A model generated the notes under the pieces. The model was not told the DNA's origin. It saw nothing but the letters and a program-made list of their open reading frames with translations, and made no database searches. Shown in pieces: positions 8,218-15,733 of a stretch of 20,227 nucleotides of DNA. The position numbers were made by a program, and so were the translations under genes. Origin of the DNA: Sulfuritalea sp. (lineage in GTDB: Bacteria > Pseudomonadota > Gammaproteobacteria > Burkholderiales > Rhodocyclaceae); NCBI GenBank assembly GCA_021738105.1, contig JAIPCS010000035.1:1-20227 (forward strand), read 5' to 3'. The stretch's first letter is position 1. Every line of letters starts with the position of its first letter.

Positions 8218-9416
8218 TGCCACATTACAAGTATCGCGCGGCCGATGTTGATGACCGGATCATCAAGGGTCAGATAGAAGCGCTGCATGAAACCGATTTG
8301 GTTACCCAGTTGGATCGCCTCGGTCTCAAGCTGGTCAGAGCCAAAACCGTAAAGGCGCGCAACCGCTCGGTCAAGAGCCTGCCGCAGCAGGAAATCATTG
8401 GTTTCATGTTTCAGCTCGAAATGCTGATTCGCGCGGGCGTACCCATACTCACCGCGCTTGGCGACATGCGCGATGCCGCCGAATCCATGGAAGGGCAACT
8501 GCTTTCGGCGGGGATTTATGAACGGATCGAGCGTGGAGCGACATTGGCGGAAGCCATGGTCCACTACCCGGGAATATTTTCCGAAGTCGTGGTCAACCTG
8601 GTTCGCTCCGGCGAGGTAACCGGTCAATTGCCCGAAGTGCTGAAGGAACTGGTGCGCTCGCTCAAGTGGCAGGATGAAATGACCGCCCAGTCCAAAAAGC
8701 TGATGATGTATCCGGCATTCGTTTTTGTCGTCATCAGCGCGGTGGTGTTTTTTCTGATGATTTATCTGGTACCTCAATTGGTGGGATTTCTCAGCAATAT
8801 GGGGCAGAAGGTTCCGATTCAGACGCGGATACTGATCTGGGTATCCCATATTTTCGTTACTTACTGGTGGCTTTTGCTCTCCGCGCCGCCGCTGCTGGTG
8901 GGTGGCGTTGCGGCAATGTCGCGCGCCAGTCCAAAACTGCGTTACCGTCTGCATCAACTGGCACTCAACCTTCCGGTAATCGGGGTGGTGCTGAAAAAAA
9001 TGATACTGGCCCGCCTGGCCGATACCTTCGGGCTGATGTATCGCACCGGGATTCCGATCATCGAGGGACTGACCTACTGCCAGAAAATATCAGGCAACCT
9101 GGTAATTCAGTATGCCGTTGGCCGGGCCATCGAACGAATCGCGTCGGGCAGCTCGATTTCATCCAGTTTTGCCGCCGAGCGGCTGTTTCCATCATTGGTG
9201 ATTCGCATGCTGCAAGTCGGCGAGTCCAGCGGCGCGCTGGACCAGTCGCTGAGCAATGTCAGCTACTTCTACACCCGCGAAATAGAGGAATCCATCGGCA
9301 AGGTGCAGGCACTGATAGAGCCTGTCATGACGGTGACCATGGGCCTGATTCTCGGCTGGATCATGATGGCTGTGCTAAGCCCCATATACCAAACCATCGC
9401 CAAGATGAAGACATGA
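8217..9416 (+). CDS. GspF/MshG-family inner-membrane platform protein, first copy
   Basis: This 399-residue polytopic inner-membrane protein would seat the assembly ATPase and pass prepilins to the growing fibre. It opens with MPHYKYRAAD, the usual start of this family. Two T2SSF repeats occupy about 60-190 and 260-390. The first contains the hallmark SGEVTGQLPEVL (131-142), and the second contains VGESSGALDQSL. Hydrophobic segments lie at about 166-190, 210-234 and 368-392. The ATG shares one base with the ATPase stop, and its own stop overlaps the next start (ATGA). Its partner is presumably the ATPase directly upstream. It is distinct in sequence from the second platform protein at 19191. 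Confidence 0.94.
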   Translation: MPHYKYRAADVDDRIIKGQIEALHETDLVTQLDRLGLKLVRAKTVKARNRSVKSLPQQEIIGFMFQLEMLIRAGVPILTALGDMRDAAESMEGQLLSAGIYERIERGATLAEAMVHYPGIFSEVVVNLVRSGEVTGQLPEVLKELVRSLKWQDEMTAQSKKLMMYPAFVFVVISAVVFFLMIYLVPQLVGFLSNMGQKVPIQTRILIWVSHIFVTYWWLLLSAPPLLVGGVAAMSRASPKLRYRLHQLALNLPVIGVVLKKMILARLADTFGLMYRTGIPIIEGLTYCQKISGNLVIQYAVGRAIERIASGSSISSSFAAERLFPSLVIRMLQVGESSGALDQSLSNVSYFYTREIEESIGKVQALIEPVMTVTMGLILGWIMMAVLSPIYQTIAKMKT

Positions 9417-10876
9417 AATATTTGCTCTATCTGAGTGCTGCCGAAAGCCAGTTGTGGGGCCAAGACGGGAGCGGCTGGCGGCAAGTGACGGGGGAGCCCC
9501 AAGGCCCGGTTTGGGTGGTGACCGATCTTGCTGAAGAGAGTTTCGCCGAGATAAAGACCCCGAAACTGTTTGGCAGCGACCGCAGCACCTATATTGCCCG
9601 CCAGCTCGCTACTCGCTATCCGGATACGCCCTATCGCGCGTTTATGACGCCCGCTCAGGATGGTGATCTGATCAGCATGATCGCGCCGACACGATATATT
9701 CTTTTCGGTGTGGAGGCGGCGGAACGGCTCGACACAGAACTTGATGCCGTCCCCGTTCCCGTCGTTGGCGTCTGGCCGATTTCCATGCTACTGGCGCAAT
9801 CGGGCTTGGATGAAAGCCTGCCTGACAGTCTATTCGTCGTGCTTCCGGGATCAGGCACACTGCGCATTGTCTACCTCAAGAATGGCACGCCGGTGCTTAC
9901 CCGCCTGACGCAAACACCGAACGAGGTTGACGCGCAGCTTGACGAAATCACCCGCACTTTGCGGCATCTTGAAAACACGCAGACGGTGCCGCGCGACCGG
10001 CGAACTCTTTCGGTCTTGTTACTGGGCGATTCCACCGGGTATGAGGAGGCGATGGCGGCGGTCAAGCTGGAGCTTGTCCGTTTGCCGAAATGGCGTAAAC
10101 AGCCGCCTGATGATTGGCGTTTCCCGCTGTTCGACCAGTGTGTGAAATCTCCAAAAGGTCAAGTGGCGCCCCTGATCCGCCGCACCGACTATTTGTCGCA
10201 GCGGCTGAGTAAATGGGCCGTGATTCTCGCGCTATCCATTCTTGTCGTCAGTGTCGCCGCAGCCGGAAAAAATCTGTGGTCCATGTTTGACATTCTGGAC
10301 CAGAGTCGCGCCATGGAGGACTCAATTCAACAACTCAATGCCAGAATCGCTGGCGTCCAGCAAAATATCAATCAATTCGGAGCCGACCCGGAAACCGTGA
10401 GGCGCGCTGTCGCTCTAGACGAAGAAGAAGTCAGGTCGGTCCCTTCCATGGAGGAGCACCTGCGACTGGTAGCCGATGTGTTGGAAAGCGACCCCAATCT
10501 GCGAGTCACCGATCTGCAATGGCGCTTGCTGACCGCCGCCGTGCTTCCCTGCGCATTGACCATTGTTGCCGATCAGGCCGAAGCAGGCGGTGAAGCGGCT
10601 CCGGCGAGTGATCAGCGCAAGGTCGAGCTGAGCTTTCAACTTGCTTTACCCTCCACCTACGGCCCGCGTGATCGGGCGCTGGCCTTGCGAACCATTTCGA
10701 AAGAGCTGGTTCGAATTGAAGGTCTTACACTTTGGCAAGACGCGACCAAAGATCTCTTCAGTGGAAGTTTGCAAGGTGGGTCGTTGTTCGAAGCATCCGC
10801 CAGACCGTCCTGGTGCATGACGCTACCGGCTCCGCTTCTCGTCTCCGACGCATCGAAACGGGATCACAGTTCATGA
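9413..10876 (+). CDS. GspL-like or PilM-PilN-like fused inner-membrane assembly protein
   Basis: The protein has 487 residues from the ATG at 9413, which overlaps the upstream stop as ATGA; the frame stays open further upstream, but that part is antisense-like overlap with the platform gene. Residues 1-255 look cytoplasmic and contain YLLYLSAAESQLW and ILFGVEAAERL, consistent with a degenerate actin-like GspL/PilM domain. One membrane helix lies at about 268-286. A coiled-coil-like region (about 297-322) and a periplasmic mixed domain follow. In Vibrio MSHA clusters these roles are split between MshI (PilM-like) and MshI2 (PilN-like); here one polypeptide seems to do both, as GspL does in type II secretion. 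It would link the cytoplasmic ATPase to the periplasmic alignment complex. Overall similarity is weak, so the assignment rests on architecture and position. Confidence 0.7.
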   Translation: MKYLLYLSAAESQLWGQDGSGWRQVTGEPQGPVWVVTDLAEESFAEIKTPKLFGSDRSTYIARQLATRYPDTPYRAFMTPAQDGDLISMIAPTRYILFGVEAAERLDTELDAVPVPVVGVWPISMLLAQSGLDESLPDSLFVVLPGSGTLRIVYLKNGTPVLTRLTQTPNEVDAQLDEITRTLRHLENTQTVPRDRRTLSVLLLGDSTGYEEAMAAVKLELVRLPKWRKQPPDDWRFPLFDQCVKSPKGQVAPLIRRTDYLSQRLSKWAVILALSILVVSVAAAGKNLWSMFDILDQSRAMEDSIQQLNARIAGVQQNINQFGADPETVRRAVALDEEEVRSVPSMEEHLRLVADVLESDPNLRVTDLQWRLLTAAVLPCALTIVADQAEAGGEAAPASDQRKVELSFQLALPSTYGPRDRALALRTISKELVRIEGLTLWQDATKDLFSGSLQGGSLFEASARPSWCMTLPAPLLVSDASKRDHSS

Positions 10877-11478
10877 TACCGGGGCCTTCCATATTCCGGC
10901 GTACCCGGCGTCCACTCAATCTGCTGGCTGGTGGGATATTTCTCGCCCTGACCCTGGTGTACGGGAGTGCATATTTGCGTGACAGGCTGAAAATAAAGCT
11001 TGATCACAATCGCAACCAGCTCACAGCCCAACAGCAAATACTGTCACAAAAACAGTTGGATTTGACAACCGTCAAGACTCACATTCAACATTTCAAAGAG
11101 CTTAAAAGACAGGGTTTGGTCGGCCCCGCCGATCGTGAAGGCTGGGTGGAGCAACTGGCCACCAGCAGGGAAAATCTGAAACTGACTGATACGCTTTCCT
11201 ATACATTGAAGCCACCACAGGCAATAGCGGATAGCACATCACCTGTGGTTGAGGCCATCGCTGCCAGCCCGGACGCGGCTGCGCAGCATGATCTGGATTT
11301 CGAGCTGCGCGGCATCACCGAACCGGAACTGCTCGATTTGCTCCAGTCGTACAAGTCGCAGGTTCACGGGAGTTTCCGAATTCAAGCGTGCCGCCTTACG
11401 AGTCCCTCTCAGGATGGACTCGGCGCACAATGCACCTTGCGTTTTTTCAACCTCCCAATCGCGGTCATGCCAAAGTGA
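10873..11478 (+). CDS. PilO/MshJ/GspM-like inner-membrane protein
   Basis: This 201-residue protein starts at the ATG that overlaps the upstream stop (ATGA). It has a short basic N-terminus (R-R-T-R-R), one membrane helix at about 17-34, a coiled-coil-like segment rich in Gln/Lys/Leu (about 40-75) and a small periplasmic domain ending in ALR-like strands. That is the standard PilO/GspM layout. Two cysteines near the C-terminus (in the stretches ACRLTS and QCTLRF) could form a periplasmic disulfide. It probably dimerises with the product of the gene upstream, forming the inner-membrane alignment complex. I base the assignment on topology and position; specific motifs in this family are scarce. 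Confidence 0.65.
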   Translation: MIPGPSIFRRTRRPLNLLAGGIFLALTLVYGSAYLRDRLKIKLDHNRNQLTAQQQILSQKQLDLTTVKTHIQHFKELKRQGLVGPADREGWVEQLATSRENLKLTDTLSYTLKPPQAIADSTSPVVEAIAASPDAAAQHDLDFELRGITEPELLDLLQSYKSQVHGSFRIQACRLTSPSQDGLGAQCTLRFFNLPIAVMPK

Positions 11479-11531
11479 ATCAGGTCGCCGGCTTCCTTGG
11501 TTCAAATGGTCGACATGAAATTGTGAAGTCG

Positions 11532-12002
11532 ATGCTTCCAGCTTCCATCATTTTCCGGGTCGCTAAACTGTGCAGTGTGCTGGCATTGTCAACAATGCTG
11601 CTTCCAATATCCGCACCCGCTCAAACCAATCACGAGAGGATCGGAACACTGTTCTACTCGCCGCAGGAGCGAGTCGCGATTGTGCACACCCGGAGCATTG
11701 AAGCGCCGGACGCCGCCAAGGGTGAATTTGGGGAAGGAAAAAAAGGGGGGGCGGGTTCTGGTAAATCCGTCGCGGTCAGCGGTTTGGTGAAACGCAACCG
11801 CGGCAAAGGCACAGCCTGGATCAATGGCAAAACGGTTGCTGAGGGCCAGGCCGTTCCTGCAGCAGGGATACCCGTCATTTCGCCGAAGAGTGTCATCTTC
11901 GATGGACAGTCCGTTCGGGTGCGTGAAACGCTCGATCTTGAAAGTGGAGCGCGAACTGACGCCTTGCCGCCGGGCGCCGTCAGCGTGAAGCCGGCGAAAT
12001 GA
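11532..12002 (+). CDS. Small exported MshK/PilP-like pilus assembly protein
   Basis: This 156-residue protein has a clear Sec signal peptide. The N-terminus MLPASIIFRVAKLC is followed by a hydrophobic core and a probable cleavage site after APA at about residue 30. The mature part contains a Gly/Lys-rich run (69-78) and then SGLVKRNRGKGTAWINGKTV. That pattern resembles the small beta domain of PilP, GspC and MshK proteins, where xWINGxxV is typical. The last position fits MshK, which follows MshJ in MSHA clusters and is thought to bridge the inner-membrane complex to the secretin. The frame opens earlier (from 11388), but a start at 11532, or the GTG at 11523, is needed to expose the signal peptide. 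A 53 bp gap separates it from the PilO-like gene. It contains an A7G7 homopolymer. Confidence 0.6.
   Translation: MLPASIIFRVAKLCSVLALSTMLLPISAPAQTNHERIGTLFYSPQERVAIVHTRSIEAPDAAKGEFGEGKKGGAGSGKSVAVSGLVKRNRGKGTAWINGKTVAEGQAVPAAGIPVISPKSVIFDGQSVRVRETLDLESGARTDALPPGAVSVKPAK
11738..11751 (+). repeat. Adjacent A7 and G7 homopolymer tracts inside the MshK/PilP-like gene
   Basis: Seven A residues are followed at once by seven G residues, encoding Lys-Lys-Gly-Gly within the Gly/Lys-rich linker of the small exported protein. Such tracts are prone to replication and transcription slippage. Gain or loss of one base would remove the C-terminal domain. Confidence 0.8.
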
Positions 12003-12259
12003 ACTACCGACCAAAGCGGGTACCGTGGCGCGCCTCCGTTGAACGTTTCGATCGGAATTTCGCCCAGGATGTAGTCAGGCATCTGAACGCCGGAATCTTC
12101 GTCGCCGGGAATGTTCCATCCATTCTTGAAACTGCGTTTCCGCGCAACGGACGACTTGAGTCATCCAGACCGGCAGGACATTTGACTGACTTGCCTAGCT
12201 TGGTGATACTGCTACAAGAACCATTTGACAGACGCCGCAAGCAGAATTCATGCGCATGA
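11999..12259 (+). CDS. Small ORF of unknown function (86 residues), doubtful
   Basis: I do not recognise this ORF. Its ATG overlaps the stop of the MshK-like gene as ATGA, the same junction seen at other places in this operon, and it ends 13 bp before the GTG chosen for the next prepilin gene. It therefore tiles the otherwise empty 270 bp gap almost perfectly. Against it, the predicted product is basic and Arg-rich, with no signal peptide, membrane helix or familiar motif, and its composition looks like translated noncoding sequence. If it is not a gene, this gap is an untranslated spacer. Confidence is low. Confidence 0.25.
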   Translation: MNYRPKRVPWRASVERFDRNFAQDVVRHLNAGIFVAGNVPSILETAFPRNGRLESSRPAGHLTDLPSLVILLQEPFDRRRKQNSCA

Positions 12260-12272
12260 AACGAGACGGAAA

Positions 12273-13178
12273 GTGATTCTGATATCCAGAGACAGAGGCT
12301 TTACCCTTGCCGAAATTGCCATCGGGGTTCTTATCATGGGAATCATGTTGAGCATGGGCTTGAAAACGGCTGTTTCAAATCTGGAGAACGCGGCCTACAG
12401 TGAAACCCGATCCAAGCAGGAGCAGATCAAGCTGGCCCTGATTGGTTTCCTGAGGACGAACGGCCGCTTGCCATGCCCCGACAATGCTGCCGGAATTGCA
12501 ACGGGAAACGAGTCCGCCTGCGTCGGCGCGGCAACGGGCTATGGTGTCGTTCCATGGCGAGCCCTTGGTATTTCGAGAGACGGTGTACTGGACGGTTGGG
12601 GTAATTTATTTTCCTATCGAGTCTCCAATGTCAATGCCACAGCTCAGCCGGCGGGTGTGCCACCGCTCCATGTTTACGCGAACCAGAACTGGACGATTCA
12701 TGCGGCGGCGGGGTTTGATATTCGAAGTTATGTGTCCACCACAGCAGTACAGGCGGGATTTCAATCCATCTTGATTCAGAATAGAGAGCCCGGTCCGGCC
12801 TTGAGCACCGAATCGCGAAACGCGGTCGTCGTGCTGATTTCCCATGGCAAGAACGGTTTGGGAGCCAAGACGATCAAGGCCGCGGGTCGCATAGCCGGTG
12901 CCGTCAATGACGAACTCACCAATGCCACGCTCGGCTCGACAACGTTTGTCCGCCGCGCCTACAGCGACAACGCTCCGGTCGCGTCCGGGGGAGCGTACGA
13001 CGATGTGATTGCATACATGACGCCTCAGGATCTGCTGCAACCCTTGATTGCGGAACGAACATTGCTGGGAGCGTGCGCGGCCTACTGCACCGCCGGTGGG
13101 CCGGCGCCTTGTGTCACCACCACCGCGATTCCGATCGGTGCACCGTTGACACCTGCCGTTGGCCTGGCCTGTCCATGA
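12273..13178 (+). CDS. Prepilin-like minor pilin with LPCPD motif
   Basis: This 301-residue protein carries a type IV prepilin leader. RDRG|FTLAE is the processing site after Gly9, and Glu at mature position 5 starts a hydrophobic helix (IAIGVLIMGIMLSMGL). The mature protein has NGRLPCPDNAAG, then GVVPWRALGISRD and LDGWGNLFSYRVS, a pattern I associate with large minor pilins co-encoded with PGD-type pilins. It ends with a disulfide-capable, Cys-rich tail (GACAAYC). The frame opens from a TTG at 12225, but the GTG at 12273 gives a normal nine-residue leader and overlaps a short upstream ATG frame (12256-12276, six codons) as GTGA. One base of frameshift there would instead give an ATG start. 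Its stop overlaps the next prepilin start (ATGA). It probably sits at or near the pilus tip (inference). Confidence 0.85.
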   Translation: MILISRDRGFTLAEIAIGVLIMGIMLSMGLKTAVSNLENAAYSETRSKQEQIKLALIGFLRTNGRLPCPDNAAGIATGNESACVGAATGYGVVPWRALGISRDGVLDGWGNLFSYRVSNVNATAQPAGVPPLHVYANQNWTIHAAAGFDIRSYVSTTAVQAGFQSILIQNREPGPALSTESRNAVVVLISHGKNGLGAKTIKAAGRIAGAVNDELTNATLGSTTFVRRAYSDNAPVASGGAYDDVIAYMTPQDLLQPLIAERTLLGACAAYCTAGGPAPCVTTTAIPIGAPLTPAVGLACP

Positions 13179-13888
13179 AGAACATTTTTTTGCGCGATAT
13201 GGTCTCGCATCGCTCGCCGCTTGGGCGTTATAGCGGCAAAGACCCGGGTTTCACCCTGGTCGAAATGGCGATTGTTCTCGTCATTATCGGGATAATCCTG
13301 GCCGGGATTTTGAACGCGCAAAGCATGATTGAAAGTTCGAGAGCCAAGGATTATGTGGGCACCATCGAAGACATCAGAACGGCGATGACGTATTTCAAGC
13401 AGCGATACCGGTATCTGCCGGGGGATCTGCCTACGCCAGCCACCGACATTACTGTCGTTCCGGCCCTTGTCGCGGGTACCGGCGGGACGACAGGCGACGG
13501 CCGCATCGACGGCGCGATAGGACTGGTTACCGGATTGGCAATCGCCGGCTCGGAAGTGGCAGTGGCGCCTTGGCAGCTCTACCACGCCAGGTTTATTGAC
13601 AAAATCAATGGCGGTGCGGGTCCGCCCGATACCCAACGAAGGCTGAGTACCACTTATGGGGCAATACACATAGCATCAGCGGCCACCGTCAATGGTCTGG
13701 TCGCGGGTTTCATCGCAGCCAATCCAGCCGCTCAAAATGCCATTGTTTTTCAGAATCTCACCTGCGAAATCGTAACCGAAATGGATAACAAGATCGACGA
13801 TGGCGGTCTCACTACGGGGCGCGCCATGATGGCGGCTCCGGCCTGCGTCAGTGGCGCCACGGTACCGTGGTATGCCGTGGTTCTTTGA
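13175..13888 (+). CDS. Prepilin with RY-x-x-LPGD and IDDG motifs
   Basis: This 237-residue protein starts at the ATG overlapping the previous stop. The leader is long (25 residues, many basic), and an ATG at 13199 would shorten it to 17. The cleavage site is DPG|FTLVE, with Glu at mature position 5 and the helix MAIVLVIIGIILAGIL. After the helix come FKQRYRYLPGD and, near the C-terminus, EMDNKIDDGGLTTG flanked by Cys197 and Cys224, which could close the C-terminal disulfide loop typical of pilins. The same two motifs recur in the pilin at 15734, so the two belong to one subfamily. It may be a minor subunit, given its operon position next to another large prepilin. A 47 bp spacer follows before the regulator gene. 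Confidence 0.9.
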   Translation: MKNIFLRDMVSHRSPLGRYSGKDPGFTLVEMAIVLVIIGIILAGILNAQSMIESSRAKDYVGTIEDIRTAMTYFKQRYRYLPGDLPTPATDITVVPALVAGTGGTTGDGRIDGAIGLVTGLAIAGSEVAVAPWQLYHARFIDKINGGAGPPDTQRRLSTTYGAIHIASAATVNGLVAGFIAANPAAQNAIVFQNLTCEIVTEMDNKIDDGGLTTGRAMMAAPACVSGATVPWYAVVL

Positions 13889-13913
13889 CTCGTCGCATGG
13901 CGCCGGGAATTTA

Positions 13914-13931
13914 GCAAGGTGAGCACCTCGC
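13914..13931 (+). promoter_or_regulatory. Imperfect palindrome covering the ribosome binding site of the response regulator gene
   Basis: AGGTG-AG-CACCT at 13917-13928 pairs perfectly except at its two central bases, with a further GC/GC pair one base outside each arm. The left arm is also the only Shine-Dalgarno-like element (AAGGTGAG) before the ATG at 13936. It could be an operator or an RNA hairpin that hides the ribosome binding site. The element is real; its function is a guess. Confidence 0.35.
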
Positions 13932-13935
13932 TATC

Positions 13936-14550
13936 ATGAGTGCGGGCGACCAATTCCTGTTGATCGTCGAAGATGATCTGGCTCTGGCCGGCTATCTCGC
14001 CAGTGCTCTGGGTGACGCGGGCTTTTTCGTGCAACAGGCGCACGACCGCGTCGCCGCCTTGGCCTGTCTTGCATCAGCCACGCCGCCAGGCTTGGTACTG
14101 CTCGATCTAGGTCTGCCACCCGCGCCCAGCACGATGGCCGAGGGTCTGGCTTTTCTGGATGAATGCCTGCGCCAGCTTCCGTCGACCAAGATCATTGTCC
14201 TGACCGGTCAGGATGAGCGGGCGGCAGCACTCGAAGCTGTGCGCCGCGGCGCGTTCGACTTTCTGGTAAAGCCTGCAGCCGTGGAGTCAATCACCCAGGC
14301 CTTGAGTCGCGCCGTACTGTTTGCCGGCGAAGAAAATCGAATGGCAGAAGCCGGTGAGGCACGCCTGCATCTGACGACTCGTCTGGAAGAAGGTCCAAAA
14401 GAAGCGGCTTCCGCCGCGGAAGAACAGCTCCTGCGGCGAGTGCTGGCGGAGACGGACTACAACATTGCCGAGACCGGGCGCCGCCTCGGTATGGCGCGAG
14501 AGCATGTGTACTATTACTTGAAGAAATATGGAATTCAGCGCCCCGGATAG
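13936..14550 (+). CDS. Two-component response regulator, receiver plus Fis-type helix-turn-helix
   Basis: This 204-residue protein has a complete receiver domain (about 5-128): acidic pocket E12, D13 and D14, phospho-acceptor D57 in LVLLDLGLPP, T90 in IIVLTG, and K112 in LVKP. A linker of about 35 residues follows, then a C-terminal Fis-family DNA-binding domain (about 164-202, LLRRVLAETDYNIAETGRRLGM and then YYYLKKYGI). It lacks the central AAA+ module that sigma-54 activators such as PilR carry, so it should act like RegA/PrrA/ActR regulators, directly on promoters. Its last 23 bases overlap the kinase gene, so the two form a pair. Placed between prepilin genes, it most likely tunes pilin expression (inference). 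Confidence 0.9.
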   Translation: MSAGDQFLLIVEDDLALAGYLASALGDAGFFVQQAHDRVAALACLASATPPGLVLLDLGLPPAPSTMAEGLAFLDECLRQLPSTKIIVLTGQDERAAALEAVRRGAFDFLVKPAAVESITQALSRAVLFAGEENRMAEAGEARLHLTTRLEEGPKEAASAAEEQLLRRVLAETDYNIAETGRRLGMAREHVYYYLKKYGIQRPG

Positions 14551-15646
14551 TCTGGACAGTCTGAGCGTCTTTCTCGTCGTTGTCGGCTTGACGCTTCTGG
14601 CCGCCAGCTACCGTATCGCGCGACTGGCTCGGAGCTTTCGCAGCCGGATGGAAGTCGTGCTGCAGCTGGCCAGCCAGCCCTTCGATCCCCTGGAACTCCC
14701 TCTTGCCGCATGGCCTGAACTTGAAGGCGGCGGCTGGACCCGACTTAGCTGGGAGGGAATTTGGTTTGGTCAGCCGGTGGAGGGGGCGCTCCATGCCGAA
14801 AGCCCGGGCGGAAAGACTGCGGCGGTGCAGCCACTCGAATTCAAACTTGCCAGCGGTGACGAAGTGGAACTTCGTCTGAGCATGACGCACCGCCACGCAT
14901 GGGGTGAGGAGCGACTGTTCGCGGAGCATCTGGCGCGCGTATTCGTTCTGCTGCTGGAAACGCGTTTGCACGCTCGTACCGAGGCACTGTCCGCTGCGTT
15001 GGCCGAGCGCGCCCGGCTTTCGCTGTATTTGCAACACGATATGCGTAACCTGGCTCAGTGGGCGCTATGGGTCAGTGACGACTTTGCCGCCTGCGAAACC
15101 TCCGAAAAAATGCTTGCCGCCGCCCGACGCTTGCGTGACAACGCGCCACTTGCCAAGGATCGCGCCGAGCGCCTGATCAGCGCGCTGGGGAAGAACCCGG
15201 TGGTTGAGCTTCCCGGCATGATTGATTTGCGGGAAGCCACTCTTCAAGCAGCGCGATTGGCTGGTGTGGAGGCGACAATAGAGGGTGAAGCCTCAGCCTG
15301 GATCGCCGCCGGCTTGCTGGCACGGGCGCTAGACAATTTGTTCGGCAATCTCGCTGCAGCCTGGCGCGACTCTGTAGACGTCAGTCCGACATTGACCTTG
15401 CGCACCAGTGCCAGCACTTTGCCAACCATGGCCGAGCTGGAATTCTTTTGTCCCTGGCCGCCCGATATCGTTCCACTGGCACCTGAAAAAATATTCGAAC
15501 CATTCGCCAGCGGTCGTCCGCGCGGTTTGGGTCTGGGTCTCTATCAGGCCCGCAAGAGCCTGCGTGAAGCGAGTGGTGACCTCAGGGCCAAAGCCTCACC
15601 GGAAGGTTTGCGGTTTTTGCTGAGCCTGCCGGCGCAGGCACCGTAA
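14528..15646 (+). CDS. Divergent membrane-anchored sensor histidine kinase
   Basis: This 372-residue protein has one membrane helix near the N-terminus (about 12-30), an undefined middle region (about 40-145) and a kinase core. The phospho-acceptor motif is LSLYLQHDMRNLAQW, with H170; it resembles the HDLKNL box of PrsK-type kinases. The N box is LLARALDNLFGNLAAAW (N270, N274), and the glycine-rich lid is RGLGLGLYQARK. The usual DxGxG box is not recognisable: that stretch reads FFCPWPPDIVPL and then EKIFEPFASG. ATP binding may therefore be altered, or the protein may act mainly as a phosphatase or a signal-sensing partner. The start codon lies inside the regulator gene, 23 bases before its stop. 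With no large periplasmic domain, it may sense something in or at the membrane, as PilS does for pilin in other bacteria (inference). Confidence 0.85.
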   Translation: MEFSAPDSLDSLSVFLVVVGLTLLAASYRIARLARSFRSRMEVVLQLASQPFDPLELPLAAWPELEGGGWTRLSWEGIWFGQPVEGALHAESPGGKTAAVQPLEFKLASGDEVELRLSMTHRHAWGEERLFAEHLARVFVLLLETRLHARTEALSAALAERARLSLYLQHDMRNLAQWALWVSDDFAACETSEKMLAAARRLRDNAPLAKDRAERLISALGKNPVVELPGMIDLREATLQAARLAGVEATIEGEASAWIAAGLLARALDNLFGNLAAAWRDSVDVSPTLTLRTSASTLPTMAELEFFCPWPPDIVPLAPEKIFEPFASGRPRGLGLGLYQARKSLREASGDLRAKASPEGLRFLLSLPAQAP

Positions 15647-15733
15647 AACAATCTGACTCCCCATGCGCCTCGTTCATTGCTAAAGTGATAGCCGTTAGTC
15701 ATTGAGTCCGTTGTCAATTCAAAGGAAAACAAT
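15647..15733 (+). promoter_or_regulatory. Leader of the pilin gene with strong ribosome binding site
   Basis: This is the 87 bp gap after the kinase gene. AAAGGAAAAC ending at 15730, with AGGA seven bases before the ATG, is the best Shine-Dalgarno sequence in the window and fits a highly expressed pilin. I found no convincing sigma-70, sigma-54 or sigma-28 promoter. TCATTG occurs twice, at 15674 and 15699, 25 bp apart. Confidence 0.5.

Noticed and set aside
7492..8957. Two long minus-strand frames across the first ATPase and platform genes
   Set aside because: Both are antisense shadows of clear, conserved plus-strand genes, with no domain pattern of their own.
8867..9412. Upstream extension of the GspL-like frame
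   Set aside because: The frame is open for about 180 codons before 9413, but it overlaps the platform protein gene and the ATGA junction gives a natural start.
15624..15639. Hairpin GCCTGC-CGGC-GCAGGC at the end of the kinase gene
   Set aside because: The stem is only 6 bp, lies within the coding sequence and lacks a following T run, so it is not an intrinsic terminator.
15681..15698. Sigma-28-like elements TAAAGTGA and GCCGTTAG before the pilin
   Set aside because: The two half-sites are separated by 2 bp instead of about 11, so they cannot form a FliA promoter.
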